Below the pieces are notes generated by a model, which worked only from the letters and a program-made list of their open reading frames with translations, had not been told where the DNA came from and did not search any database. From a bacterium (GTDB lineage: Bacteria; Vulcanimicrobiota; Xenobia; Xenobiales; JADMJV01): DNA of 54,842 nucleotides. This document shows positions 46,389 to 54,729 of the stretch, in pieces (positions within the stretch are counted from its first letter, which is position 1; each line of letters starts with the position of its first letter). Position numbers and translations under genes: made by a program. Location: the NCBI GenBank assembly GCA_018266105.1, contig JAFEBA010000092.1:1-54842 (forward strand), read 5' to 3'.

Positions 46389-49064
46389 CTATTTAGGGCC
46401 CACTCGTTTCAAGAAGCGGACGTCCAGCTGGTTCAGCCGATCGCCGGCCGCGCTCACCTTTTGAGCGGCTTCAGGCAGGCGGCCGAGCTCCAGCAAAATG
46501 AGAATTTCCAGAGCCAGGGCTGCGGGTGGGGCCTGAGGGCCCAGTTTGTGCAGGTACTCCAGCGATTCCAGGCTGCGCCCTCGCCGATAGAAAAGCTGGG
46601 CCAGGGTCCAGATTAGATTTTGGTCCTGCGGATGCGTCTCAAGCGACTGCTTGAAAGCGGCCAGGTAATCATCGCTGGAAAGGGTCGCGTCCAGGAAATA
46701 GATGTTGTTGGGATAGAGGCGTAAAGCCAGACGCGCTCCCACAGCGCGTTCCACTTCACCCCAGGCATGAATGGCCGCCAATTCAGAGGCGGGCACCCAC
46801 TCCTGGCATAGGTAGCGCCTCAGTGCCCGCATGACCGTCAAACCCTGTCTGGCTTCCAGTTCATCCTGACCGTTCTGGTAGTGAACCTCCAGTTCCGGAG
46901 GATGATCGCCGAAAAGCAGGCCTGCGATATCCGAATCGTTTGGATCCCGGGCGTACTGAAGCACCGGCCAATCGTCCGTCAAGGCGGGCGAATCCTCAAC
47001 ATAGGTGGCCAGCGCCGTGGGTCCCATGAGCTGGCTGCCCAGGAAGAATTCGGGGCGGTCCCAACCGGTGGCGGCCAGGCCCGGGTGGGCGGCCACCCGC
47101 TGGCGCAGGCTGGAGTAGTCGATCTGAATCGGCCGGTCGCATCCCACCAGGCAAAGTTGAGCTCCGCAGCCCTCCAGAAGGTATGCATTTGGGAAGACAT
47201 CCAGGAAGGCCCTGAGGATCACTCGCGTTTGCCGTTTGCTCATTTGAAAAATCGGCATCCATTGGACCATCATCCCGCCCGGTTCCAGGCGGGCCTGGCA
47301 AAGCCGATAAAAGTCACGGGTGTAGAGGTTGACCGCACCCATGCGACGGGGTGGAGGCGGCTCGGCGGTGATGACCTGGTAGCGATACTGGGTGCTGACC
47401 AGATGCTGGCGACCGTCGCCCACAAAGAGCTTGAGTTTGGGATTGGAGAGGGCCGCGCGACCCTGAGGAATCAGGCTCAGGGCCCGGATGACGGTGGGTG
47501 AGAGCTCCACGCAGTGCACTTCCTCGGTGCGGGGATCGCGGAGAGCCGTATTCAGGCTGTGACACAGTCCCATGCAGATGACCAAAACCCGCTTGGGTTG
47601 GGGATGCCAAAGGCAGGGCATGGCCGCCAGGGCGGTGGCGTAACGCTGGGTGGGCAGATTGTTGCTCATCATATTGAACCCGTCCACCAGCAGTTGCATG
47701 ACGGGTTTGCCCAGATTATCGGGTTCGGAAATGAGAGCCACGCTGCCGTAGCTGTCGTCTCCGGTAAAGAGAAACTGCTGGCCCGGCTCGGGAAAAAACA
47801 GGCCGCGGAAATAGGTGGCCGGTAGCCAACTGAGCACGATCGCAGCCAGCAGGGGAATGGGCCAGCAGCGCACCCACAGAGCCAGGCTGAGCAAGCCCAA
47901 CCAGACGGCCGCCAGTCCGTAGGTCCATTGAAGTCCAAATTCAGGGATCAACCACAGAGCGGTGGCCAGGGCCCCCACCAGCGAGCCCAGGGTATTGAGG
48001 AGGAGGGCCCGGGCCACCACCTGGGCGGCCGCCCCTTTGAATTTCTTGGTTTCCTGATTGAGCCAGGGAAAACTCAGCCCCAGGCACAGACCGGTCGGAG
48101 CGATGACCAGGAAATTGGCCAGCCAGGGATGTTCGAGTCCGATCGAGCGCGCACCAGGAAGGCAGGCCAGCGAAAGCAGGCTGGTCAGGGATGCCAGCGC
48201 TACCACCCACGCCAGACCTCGCCCCGGACGCGCCAAGCGCGGCGCCAGCATGGCTCCGGCGGCCAGGCAGGCCAGATAGCTGGCCAGACAACCCGAAAAG
48301 GCATGCTGATCATTGCCCTGAAAGACGATCAGCACACGCGTCCAGACGACCTGCAGCCAGCAACCGGCCACGCCCAGGCCCCAGCACGCGAAGTAGAGCG
48401 AACTTAGTGAGAAGGCTGAGGGCGATTCTTCCTGGGCGCGGGGGGGGTCTACCGGAGCGGGTGCCGAGCCCAAGAACGCGGCCGCCAGGGCCACTCCGAC
48501 ATCCAGAGCGGCGGCCACCTGGGCCGCCTTCCAGAGGCCGAATTGCGGAATCAAAAGGTTGTCGCAGACCATCAGGCCGGCCACGGCACCCACCGTGTTG
48601 ATGGCGTAAAGCCAGGAGAGCGAGCCCAGGAAGCGAGCGCCCATTCGTTCATTGAGGTAGGCACATAAGACGGGCAGGCTGGCGCCCATGCACAGACATG
48701 GCAGCAGCAGGGCCATTCCGCACAACAGCACGCGAGCCATCGTTAGAGCCAGCGGTCCTCCGCCCATGGCTGACCATAAAACAGCTACGATTTGCGCGGA
48801 TTTGGGCAAGGTTGCCGCCACCGCCAGGCCCGTGACGGCCACTCCCAGCTCCAGGGCTGCGAAAACTCCCAGCAAGTTGCGTGCCCGGCTCAGGAATTCG
48901 CCCAGCCTTGCTCCCAGGCCCAGGCCCAAAAGAAAGAAGCCGCTGACCAGGGCCACTGAGGTCACAGTGCAGCCCAACACCAGGCCCAGCTGACGGGTCC
49001 AGATCAGTTCAAAAGTCAGCCCCGCCGCACCCGAAAATAGAAACAGAAAGGGCACGAAAATCAT
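46389..49064 (-). CDS. Fused membrane transporter-like / spermidine synthase-like protein with C-terminal TPR-like region
   Basis: About 891 aa from ATG 49064; a TTG at 49085 is possible. Residues 1-410 contain about twelve hydrophobic helices in an MFS-like layout (FSGAAGLTFELIWTRQL is the typical first segment of this fusion family). Residues 450-680 are spermidine-synthase-like: VLVICMGLCHSLNTALRD (SAM-binding region, with an altered GxGxG), VHCVELSPTVI, VGDGRQHLV, EPPPPRRMGAVNLYT. The usual acidic catalytic residues are not all evident. The C-terminus has helical TPR-like repeats (LIWTLAQLFYRRGRSLESLEYL). Related multi-domain proteins are widespread and of unclear function. It begins 27 nt past a terminator. 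Confidence 0.83.
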   Translation of the reverse strand: MIFVPFLFLFSGAAGLTFELIWTRQLGLVLGCTVTSVALVSGFFLLGLGLGARLGEFLSRARNLLGVFAALELGVAVTGLAVAATLPKSAQIVAVLWSAMGGGPLALTMARVLLCGMALLLPCLCMGASLPVLCAYLNERMGARFLGSLSWLYAINTVGAVAGLMVCDNLLIPQFGLWKAAQVAAALDVGVALAAAFLGSAPAPVDPPRAQEESPSAFSLSSLYFACWGLGVAGCWLQVVWTRVLIVFQGNDQHAFSGCLASYLACLAAGAMLAPRLARPGRGLAWVVALASLTSLLSLACLPGARSIGLEHPWLANFLVIAPTGLCLGLSFPWLNQETKKFKGAAAQVVARALLLNTLGSLVGALATALWLIPEFGLQWTYGLAAVWLGLLSLALWVRCWPIPLLAAIVLSWLPATYFRGLFFPEPGQQFLFTGDDSYGSVALISEPDNLGKPVMQLLVDGFNMMSNNLPTQRYATALAAMPCLWHPQPKRVLVICMGLCHSLNTALRDPRTEEVHCVELSPTVIRALSLIPQGRAALSNPKLKLFVGDGRQHLVSTQYRYQVITAEPPPPRRMGAVNLYTRDFYRLCQARLEPGGMMVQWMPIFQMSKRQTRVILRAFLDVFPNAYLLEGCGAQLCLVGCDRPIQIDYSSLRQRVAAHPGLAATGWDRPEFFLGSQLMGPTALATYVEDSPALTDDWPVLQYARDPNDSDIAGLLFGDHPPELEVHYQNGQDELEARQGLTVMRALRRYLCQEWVPASELAAIHAWGEVERAVGARLALRLYPNNIYFLDATLSSDDYLAAFKQSLETHPQDQNLIWTLAQLFYRRGRSLESLEYLHKLGPQAPPAALALEILILLELGRLPEAAQKVSAAGDRLNQLDVRFLKRVGPK

Positions 49065-49090
49065 TGAGCGAGTGCCTTCGAACAAAGAAA

Positions 49091-49120
49091 AAAAGACCCC
49101 GCCGACGGGCGGGGTCTTTT
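49091..49120 (-). terminator. Strong intrinsic terminator after the clostripain-family gene
   Basis: A perfect 13-bp stem (49091-49103 with 49108-49120) closes a GACG loop, flanked by A and T tracts so it can work in both directions. It lies 8 nt past the peptidase stop on the minus strand and 27 nt before the next co-directional gene start. Confidence 0.9.
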
Positions 49121-49127
49121 TTCTGGC

Positions 49128-50582
49128 TTAGGCGTTGGTTTCGGGCGGGGTCTCGGGACGAGCCACGGTGTGGCCGTCAGCTTCGGCAGCCTTCTTGGCG
49201 TTCTCCGCCAGTTGCTGGTTGAGGCTCTTGATGTAGTCGCCCCAGCCGGTCTCCTTGGTGAAGTCCATGGCGGCGTATTCGCCCATCTTGGCGCTCTTGA
49301 CCAGCTTCTCGCTGAGCGGCGCGAAGACGCTCAGGCCGTGAGAGTCATAGTGGCCCTCGTAGATACGGATATCTTTGAAGGTTTCCTTACCGTCGATAGT
49401 GCGGCCTTCGCCCTTGTCTTCGTAGCGCTTGTAGTCGTGGGCCAGGTTGTCCACCACGGTGGCGTCCACGGCCAGACTGACGGCCTTGGCCGCTGCGCGC
49501 ACTTTCTTGTCGTCGATCAACTCGGCGTTGCTGAGGTTTTCGGCCAGGCCTTTCAGGTCGCGAATCTGATCGTAGAAGGGATAGACACCCTGCTCGGTGA
49601 TTCCGAAATTCTGTGAGCCTTCGATGGCGGCGGCCACGGCCTCGGGGGCGATCTTGCTGGCTTTGAGCTGGTCGATCAGCACCTTGAAGGACTCTTTGAC
49701 TGCCACCATTTTGGGCAGGTCCACGGCCGACTTGGTTTTGAAGGCGTCCGGGTTGTCGTCGTAGGTGTGAACGATGGTTTTGGCCAGAGCCTTGGGGCTG
49801 ATGGTTTTGCCATCGCGGCTGGCCTGGTCGATGCCCGCGATGATGGGGCCGTAGTCGAAGGAGGCGGTGGTTCCGATTTCCTCAGAGGCCAGCAGGTACT
49901 TGGCACGGTCCTTCATCTGATAGGCGACCTCGCTGGTGGCCATCAAGCAGGCCACCATGTCCACCACTTCCGGTTTTTTGCCGGTGGCCGTCTCAGCGAT
50001 TTTAAAGGCGCTGGAGATCTGGTCCGGGGTCATGATGCTGTGACCAGAGGCCGAAGCGTCGCTGGTGAAGGCGCCCAGCCAGCCACCACCATGGTCGGCC
50101 AGCACCACCATCACGTGCTTGGAGGGATAATTTTTCATGCCGTAGACGAGGAAGTCGGCCAGGGTGGTGGCGTCCGACATCTTCTTGTCGTTGGGCTTGC
50201 CGATGACCTTGGAGAGAATCTTGTCGCCCTGCTCTTCGGTGCGGTCCTGCTGGGTCACCAGGTAACGGCGCATTCCGCCCCAGTCGCCGTCGATGTTGGT
50301 GGGCTCATATTTGCGGCCCTGGGATTCGTAAAGCTTTTTCAGGTCGCCTTGCTCCATACGACCGAGCTGCGCCACTACGTTGACGTTTTCGGTGGTCCCG
50401 CATTTGTCTTCGATCTGCTGCATCATCCTGGCCGCGTAGGGCTCGAGGTCATTATCGCCAGCGATATACATCAGGACGGTCCAGTCCTTGATGTCCTGGC
50501 CTCCCTCTTCGGCTTCCTTCTTGGGCTTGGCGGCAGGCTTCTTAGCTAATTGGGCGGCTTTGGTTTGATTCGTAATGAGCAT
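49128..50582 (-). CDS. Clostripain-family (C11) cysteine peptidase
   Basis: A 484-aa peptidase of family C11, clan CD. Residues 1-30 are Lys/Ala/Glu-rich with no signal peptide. The core begins KDWTVLMYIAGDNDLEPYA. The catalytic pair is His164 (VLADHGGGWLG) and Cys212 (DMVACLMATSEVAYQ), followed by ASEEIGT, which completes the expected layout. The C-terminal region carries WGDYIKSLNQ. Such peptidases cleave after Arg or Lys, often after self-processing. Because export is not visible, a cytoplasmic or alternatively secreted enzyme is possible. The 160-bp upstream stretch is AT-rich, with TTGGAC and TAGAAC 15 nt apart as a weak promoter. The gene ends in a strong terminator. Confidence 0.9.
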   Translation of the reverse strand: MLITNQTKAAQLAKKPAAKPKKEAEEGGQDIKDWTVLMYIAGDNDLEPYAARMMQQIEDKCGTTENVNVVAQLGRMEQGDLKKLYESQGRKYEPTNIDGDWGGMRRYLVTQQDRTEEQGDKILSKVIGKPNDKKMSDATTLADFLVYGMKNYPSKHVMVVLADHGGGWLGAFTSDASASGHSIMTPDQISSAFKIAETATGKKPEVVDMVACLMATSEVAYQMKDRAKYLLASEEIGTTASFDYGPIIAGIDQASRDGKTISPKALAKTIVHTYDDNPDAFKTKSAVDLPKMVAVKESFKVLIDQLKASKIAPEAVAAAIEGSQNFGITEQGVYPFYDQIRDLKGLAENLSNAELIDDKKVRAAAKAVSLAVDATVVDNLAHDYKRYEDKGEGRTIDGKETFKDIRIYEGHYDSHGLSVFAPLSEKLVKSAKMGEYAAMDFTKETGWGDYIKSLNQQLAENAKKAAEADGHTVARPETPPETNA

Positions 50583-50749
50583 GACTTACCCCGTGTGTGT
50601 ATTTTTTGTGTAGTGTGTTCTAGACACAACTTAACGTGTCCAATGGGTAAGACTAGTTAGAGAATTGTTAACTGAGGTACAGTCGGTTCAGGATTCTTTC
50701 AGTCCTGAATTGCGCAAGGCTCTCAGGGACCGAGCGCGAACTTTACAGG

Positions 50750-51463
50750 ATGCAACCAATTGGGGGAAGTCCACAACCGTCTTACGAGCAGTTGCTGGCA
50801 GAAAATCGTCGTCTCAAGCAGCAATTGAATGGCATCCACATCGACCCGAGCAAGGACCAGGTGACCCTGCGCGGCCTGCAGGGTCAGGACCTGAAGGTGG
50901 ATGAGTTGCAGGTCAGCCTGCCCGGCCTGGGCAAACTTGTGCCCGATTTGCTGAAGGTGAGCACCCTCAGCAACCCTGGTGGTCGAGTGCAGATGCCCGA
51001 CCTCTCCGAATTCGCCCGTTATCCGATGCAGGTCCAGAGTATGCAATTGACTGTCAATGAGAAGGCCCTCAACCAGGTCCTCGCCCAGCAGAAAGTTGAA
51101 GGCTTGAGCGACTTGAAACTCCAGGTTGGCGAAGGCGGTCGACTGCGCTTGAGCGGGATGGCCAGGAAGGTCATCAAGGTGCCCTTTGAAGTGCAGGGTC
51201 GGCTATCGGCCGAGGGGGGCACCCGGCTGCGCTTTGAACTGGACAAGACCAGGTTGGGCGGCTGGCTGCCCGTGCCCAAGCTGATGACCAACCTTTTTGC
51301 CGCCTTGGCTTCTCATGAAATGGCCAAGATGAGCGTCACCCGCCAGGATGAAGCCTTTATCCTGGACGTCAAGGGATATCTCCCTGCCAACGTAGGACTG
51401 TCGATTGACGAACTGCGCACCCGCCCCGGCGAGATTCAGTTGCGCAGCGGGCCTCAAGGCTAG
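50750..51463 (+). CDS. DUF2993/LmeA-like protein
   Basis: A 237-aa protein from ATG 50750, though the ribosome binding site is weak. Residues 15-30 form a short coiled coil (QLLAENRRLKQQLNGI). The rest is a beta-rich region with LTVNEKALNQVL, LSDLKLQVGEGGRLRLSG and VPFEVQGRLS, a layout resembling the DUF2993 (LmeA-like) lipid-binding fold. No signal peptide is evident, which is unusual for that family. Function unknown. A 7-bp inverted repeat (50687-50693 and 50703-50709) lies upstream in the 167-bp gap. Confidence 0.6.
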   Translation: MQPIGGSPQPSYEQLLAENRRLKQQLNGIHIDPSKDQVTLRGLQGQDLKVDELQVSLPGLGKLVPDLLKVSTLSNPGGRVQMPDLSEFARYPMQVQSMQLTVNEKALNQVLAQQKVEGLSDLKLQVGEGGRLRLSGMARKVIKVPFEVQGRLSAEGGTRLRFELDKTRLGGWLPVPKLMTNLFAALASHEMAKMSVTRQDEAFILDVKGYLPANVGLSIDELRTRPGEIQLRSGPQG

Positions 51464-51473
51464 GACGCGGACC

Positions 51474-51527
51474 GGAGACCAGGAGCTTGCCAGAAACTCC
51501 CTTGCGTGAGTCCGACTCCTGGTCTCC
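51474..51527. terminator. Long-armed inverted repeat between convergent genes
   Basis: GGAGACCAGGAG (51474-51485) and CTCCTGGTCTCC (51516-51527) are a perfect 12-bp inverted repeat around a 30-nt loop, between a plus-strand stop at 51463 and a minus-strand stop at 51576. No U tract follows on either strand, so it may protect 3' ends or act as a weak bidirectional terminator. Confidence 0.45.
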
Positions 51528-51575
51528 AATCTGCGGGGCGATTGGGGATAAACCGCAGGCTATCCGGCCAAGCTG

Positions 51576-52007
51576 CTAGGCCTCGGTTTCGGCCTCTTCC
51601 ATCTGGGAAGCTTCGAATTCAAAGTCGTTAAAAGCCCGGTCAGCTTCGCCCGTCAGGCGACTGGCCTCACTCTCGGCTTCCTCACTGAGTTCGCCGCCCG
51701 CTTCCAGCTCGCGTCCCACCTTAAAAAGCGCTTCGAGGTAAAGGCCCAGGGCTTTCATGTAGTGCTCACCAGCCTTGCCGTCTGGGGGCTCCTCCATGGC
51801 TTCCTGCACAATCAGGCACTCGGAGTGGAGTTGGTAGAGTAGCTCCTGCAACGTGACCGAGCCTTCGAAGTAGGCATCCAGCGTTTTGCGGAGCTTGACC
51901 GTCAGAGGGGACTGGGATTGATCGGACTGTTCTGCGAAAAACTGCGCTAGCATCGCGCCGGAATGTTCCGCGCCGCCCCGGTCTTCTCCCTGGTATAAAC
52001 GCACCAA
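51576..52007 (-). CDS. Small acidic helical protein of unknown function
   Basis: Up to 143 aa from TTG at 52007 (GTG at 52004 and ATG at 51953 are alternatives; none has a clear ribosome binding site). The product is strongly acidic, mostly helical (LRKTLDAYFEGSVTLQELL, LGLYLEALFKVGRELE, then EEAESEASRLTGEADRAF), with no signal peptide. It resembles the small proteins at 1476-1781 and 2380-2733. The nearest upstream feature, a terminator hairpin at 52014-52033, ends only 7 nt before the first possible start. Confidence 0.55.
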   Translation of the reverse strand: MVRLYQGEDRGGAEHSGAMLAQFFAEQSDQSQSPLTVKLRKTLDAYFEGSVTLQELLYQLHSECLIVQEAMEEPPDGKAGEHYMKALGLYLEALFKVGRELEAGGELSEEAESEASRLTGEADRAFNDFEFEASQMEEAETEA

Positions 52008-52010
52008 CGC

Positions 52011-52033
52011 AAAAAGCCCGCGCGGGCGGGCTT
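52011..52033 (-). terminator. Intrinsic terminator after the Gly/Met-rich gene
   Basis: AAGCCCGC (52014-52021) and GCGGGCTT (52026-52033) pair around a GCGG loop, followed on the minus strand by a T run (complement of AAAAA at 52011-52015). It lies 22 nt past the stop at 52056. Confidence 0.75.
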
Positions 52034-52055
52034 CTTGCGTCAGAGAGGTCGGGCT

Positions 52056-52565
52056 CTAGAAGGCCTGGGCGAATGCTCCGTTGGGTCCGGCTACGGCGCG
52101 GGCGGTTCCACCCGTGCTCCAGGCGGCGGAGTAGGAGAAGCTGCCAGCACCCTGGGATACAGCTCCCACCGGTCCGGGTCCGCCCACAGCCGGGGCTCCG
52201 AAGCTGCCGGGGAAGCCGGGGCCGCCCATTCCCGGTCCGCCGAAACCGCCCATCTGCTGGCGGGCCAGGGCCTCGCCGGAAACATTGCCCATTCCATTGG
52301 TGCGCAGACGATTGAGAATGTGCTTGGCCTTGCACTTCTTGGCCATAATGGCCATCCGCTCTTGAGGGGTGATGACACCGTCCGCCTTGGCCATCGCCTC
52401 GGTCATCTTCTCGTCCATTACGGCGCGGGTGGCGATGTTGCGCTCACCCCCGACCAGGCTTCCGTCCGTCAAGCCTCGGCCCAGCTGGCCCATCAGGCCA
52501 CCGCCGCCGCCGGGCATCATACCGCCACCGAATTGGGGGTTCATCATCATCGGGTTGAAAGCCAT
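52056..52565 (-). CDS. Gly/Met-rich protein with a DGxI helix-loop motif
   Basis: A 169-aa low-complexity protein from ATG 52565, which has AAGGAGA 8 nt upstream. The ends are Gly-, Met-, Pro- and Phe-rich (FGGGMMPGGGGGLMGQLG and MGGFGGPGMGGPGFPGSFG). The centre is a helical stretch with MAKADGVITPQERMAIM, like the EF-hand-related DGxIxxxE loops of TerB-type proteins. That loop is suggestive of metal binding but only one is present. No signal peptide is seen. The function is unknown; a self-assembling or surface-associated protein is possible. Confidence 0.6.
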   Translation of the reverse strand: MAFNPMMMNPQFGGGMMPGGGGGLMGQLGRGLTDGSLVGGERNIATRAVMDEKMTEAMAKADGVITPQERMAIMAKKCKAKHILNRLRTNGMGNVSGEALARQQMGGFGGPGMGGPGFPGSFGAPAVGGPGPVGAVSQGAGSFSYSAAWSTGGTARAVAGPNGAFAQAF

Positions 52566-52660
52566 TGTCGTCGTCTCCTTGCGCTGCGTTCTTCTTGAGA
52601 TGATAGTGCCCGAGTCTCCGGGGCGGCGCAGCCGGGGAGTCGTGAAAAAATCCTGAATTC

Positions 52661-52701
52661 TGTAAACAATTCGGATAAAAGTTGTAAACAGTTGTTAACT
52701 G
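52661..52701 (+). promoter_or_regulatory. Direct repeats and palindrome upstream of the membrane protein gene
   Basis: TGTAAACA occurs at 52661-52668 and again at 52683-52690, exactly 22 bp apart (two helical turns). Overlapping the second copy is CAGTTGTTAACTG (52689-52701), an inverted repeat with a 3-nt centre. TTGTTAACTG also occurs at 50665, upstream of the DUF2993-like gene. Together these could be operator sites for one regulator. No evident -10 element was fixed. Confidence 0.4.
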
Positions 52702-52716
52702 CTCGACAGGCGGCTC

Positions 52717-53541
52717 ATGCTCGCTTCTCGAAACAAGCCACGGCTGGGATTGATGCTGTGGCTTACGAACTTCTTGATTGTTGTACTTTGGAGCGGCGGT
52801 GATTCCAGCACGCAGCTCCTGGTTCGGAGCGGACTCTGGGTTTTGTTCTGGGGCGGATTGAGCTTGAAGGCTCGACGCCTCTGGATTCTACCACTGGCCA
52901 GCCTACCTTGGGCCTGGTTCCTTCTGCAGGCCCTCCTCCAGGATGATTGCTGCTCGCGCCAGGCCTTGCTTTATTCCACCAAGCTGAGTCAGATCGATCG
53001 AGGGCGGCTGCGGTACCTGCCTGGCTGGGGCTGGGTGGATGTGCGTCATCGTCTGCTGGACGTATGGGAGCAACTCCAGACGGATCGACCGCTACTCGTC
53101 TCTCATCTGTTTTTCGGCTACCCTGGTCTGGACGGCAGACAAGCCTACCGGCTGCAATTTCAGGGCGCTTTCCCGGAACGTCTACAGAAGTTGCGCATGA
53201 TTCAAATGCTGGGAGAGCGCTGTGAGGCAGAGGAGCAGCGGCTCCCCTGGTGGACCGGTGGGCCCACCAGCGCCTACAACCCGGATGATCTAAGTTCAGT
53301 CTACTTCACGATTTTTGAGCTGGCTCACCCCTCTTTGACGTTCGACTTCGAGTCTGTGCCAAGCTGCCAGCGTCGTTGGAGAGCGGAGGGGTTTCAGGTC
53401 GTCCAGGCGCGAGTACGGGGGTGGCGCGATTTTCATCCTCCTGGGTATAGTCGTGAGTACGAAAATCTCATGGAGCAGCTTGAATTGGTCAAGCTGGAGC
53501 CCGTCTGGAAAGTTCAGGGGCCATTTCATTTAAAACAATGA
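52717..53541 (+). CDS. Predicted membrane protein, 274 aa
   Basis: Start ATG 52717, 16 nt after the palindrome. Residues 12-75 form two membrane helices (LMLWLTNFLIVVLWSG and WILPLASLPWAWFLLQ). The rest is a soluble domain with mixed strands and helices, including WTGGPTSAYNPDDLSSVYFTIFELAH and three or more Cys. Its topology suggests a membrane anchor with a domain on one face. No family recognised, and no obvious catalytic motif. Base use is like the surroundings. Separated by 77 bp from the next gene on the same strand. Confidence 0.6.
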   Translation: MLASRNKPRLGLMLWLTNFLIVVLWSGGDSSTQLLVRSGLWVLFWGGLSLKARRLWILPLASLPWAWFLLQALLQDDCCSRQALLYSTKLSQIDRGRLRYLPGWGWVDVRHRLLDVWEQLQTDRPLLVSHLFFGYPGLDGRQAYRLQFQGAFPERLQKLRMIQMLGERCEAEEQRLPWWTGGPTSAYNPDDLSSVYFTIFELAHPSLTFDFESVPSCQRRWRAEGFQVVQARVRGWRDFHPPGYSREYENLMEQLELVKLEPVWKVQGPFHLKQ

Positions 53542-53618
53542 TCTGGATCAAAGTTCTGCGCGACTTGTACTGGTAAGCTAAAACGGCACACACTCTCATA
53601 GGATGGGGGCTTTATAGC

Positions 53619-54599
53619 TTGATCGGCTTTGATACGCGCGGGTTCCAGTCAGTTCCGTTCTCATTCGGCCAAACCAGTTCACCACTGGGTTTCGGGGGCA
53701 TCTCGACCCAATCGAATTTTGGTTTCGGCTTTGGAGCCGTAGGCGGTGGGGCTCAAATGGCTCAAATCGCCCAGGTTCTTCAGCAACTACTGCAAGGCTT
53801 GAGTCAGCTGGCCGGAGCCTGGTCGGGGATGCTCTCGGGCTCTCCCAGCGGTGGTCCCTTTGCTTCTCAGCCCTCGCCTTTTGGGAATTTTCCGCTGCAG
53901 AATCAGCCGGTTGCGGGCTTCTACGGCGGATCCCCGGGTCAGACTCCGTCGGTCCAAGGCGGTGGCGGTGGTTACAACGGGACCAGCGGACTGCTGGGCT
54001 CAGTGGGGGCACCGCCCACGCCCAGCGATCCGAATGAGTTCGCCAGCTATCTGCAGGCCCAGCGTCTTGGTGGCACGCTCCAAGGCAAGACCGGCATCGC
54101 TCAGAAAGACGCGATTCCGGGCACACGCTTCGGTCAGGTGGCCAATTCCGAAGCCTGGCAGGCCAGCCTGGCGCGCAACTATGCTTATCAGTTCGCGGCC
54201 TATGCCACCGGCGCCGATGCGTTGACGCCCGCTGGAATGCAAAAGGGTCAGCAAGCCTTCAACAACATGTCCGACGATGCTCGCCTGTTTATGCAAGTTG
54301 CAGCTGTCTTTAAAGGCAATCTGCTCAATGGCCCTGGCTTTTATAATAACCCTGGCCTGAAACAGCTATTGCTCAACCACAATCTGGGCGACCTGGCCAA
54401 CCAGCCGGGTGTCGGAGAGACGGACGTGCAGAGCATCGGCGCCATCACCAAGGCCCTCAACAGCGGCCAGTTGACCTTAGATCAGGTGATCAGCAGCGGC
54501 ACCATCGACAACCTCGACCGCTATCATCAGGTGATCAACTACGTGCAGGGCGGGCAGTTCAACAACGCCCTCAACTTCTACGATAACGTCCAGGTTTAG
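53619..54599 (+). CDS. Gly/Ser/Gln-rich protein of unknown function
   Basis: A 326-aa protein from TTG at 53619, with GGATGGGGG 9 nt upstream. Residues 1-130 are low complexity, rich in Gly, Phe, Ser and Pro (FGFGFGAVGGG and GGGGGYNGTSG). The second half, from about 135, is more ordered and helical (NEFASYLQAQRLGG, MSDDARLFMQVAAVF, LDQVISSGTIDNLDRYH). No signal peptide. The pattern recalls self-assembling or secreted proteins that use an unusual exit route, but that is not supported by a family match. It ends just before a terminator. Confidence 0.6.
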   Translation: MIGFDTRGFQSVPFSFGQTSSPLGFGGISTQSNFGFGFGAVGGGAQMAQIAQVLQQLLQGLSQLAGAWSGMLSGSPSGGPFASQPSPFGNFPLQNQPVAGFYGGSPGQTPSVQGGGGGYNGTSGLLGSVGAPPTPSDPNEFASYLQAQRLGGTLQGKTGIAQKDAIPGTRFGQVANSEAWQASLARNYAYQFAAYATGADALTPAGMQKGQQAFNNMSDDARLFMQVAAVFKGNLLNGPGFYNNPGLKQLLLNHNLGDLANQPGVGETDVQSIGAITKALNSGQLTLDQVISSGTIDNLDRYHQVINYVQGGQFNNALNFYDNVQV

Positions 54600-54623
54600 T
54601 TTCGCTTCAAGGTCTCTTCCCAG

Positions 54624-54653
54624 ACAGTCACCGTCATCGGCGGTGACTGTTTT
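54624..54653 (+). terminator. Intrinsic terminator after the Gly-rich gene
   Basis: ACAGTCACCG (54624-54633) and CGGTGACTGT (54641-54650) form a perfect 10-bp stem with a 7-nt loop, followed by TTTGTTGT. It lies 24 nt past the stop at 54599. The next 180 bp hold the repeat described separately and no gene that I can support. Confidence 0.8.
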
Positions 54654-54729
54654 GTTGTCGTCTAGCGGGGTGAAAGGCGCCGGCAGATCTTCCTGCGCCT
54701 TTCGCGCCGCCCGAACCTGGGCGCATAGA

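Noticed and set aside
50665..50904. Plus-strand frame upstream of the DUF2993-like gene
   Set aside because: The first part looks protein-like, but it overlaps the DUF2993-like gene in another frame and turns into shadow sequence.
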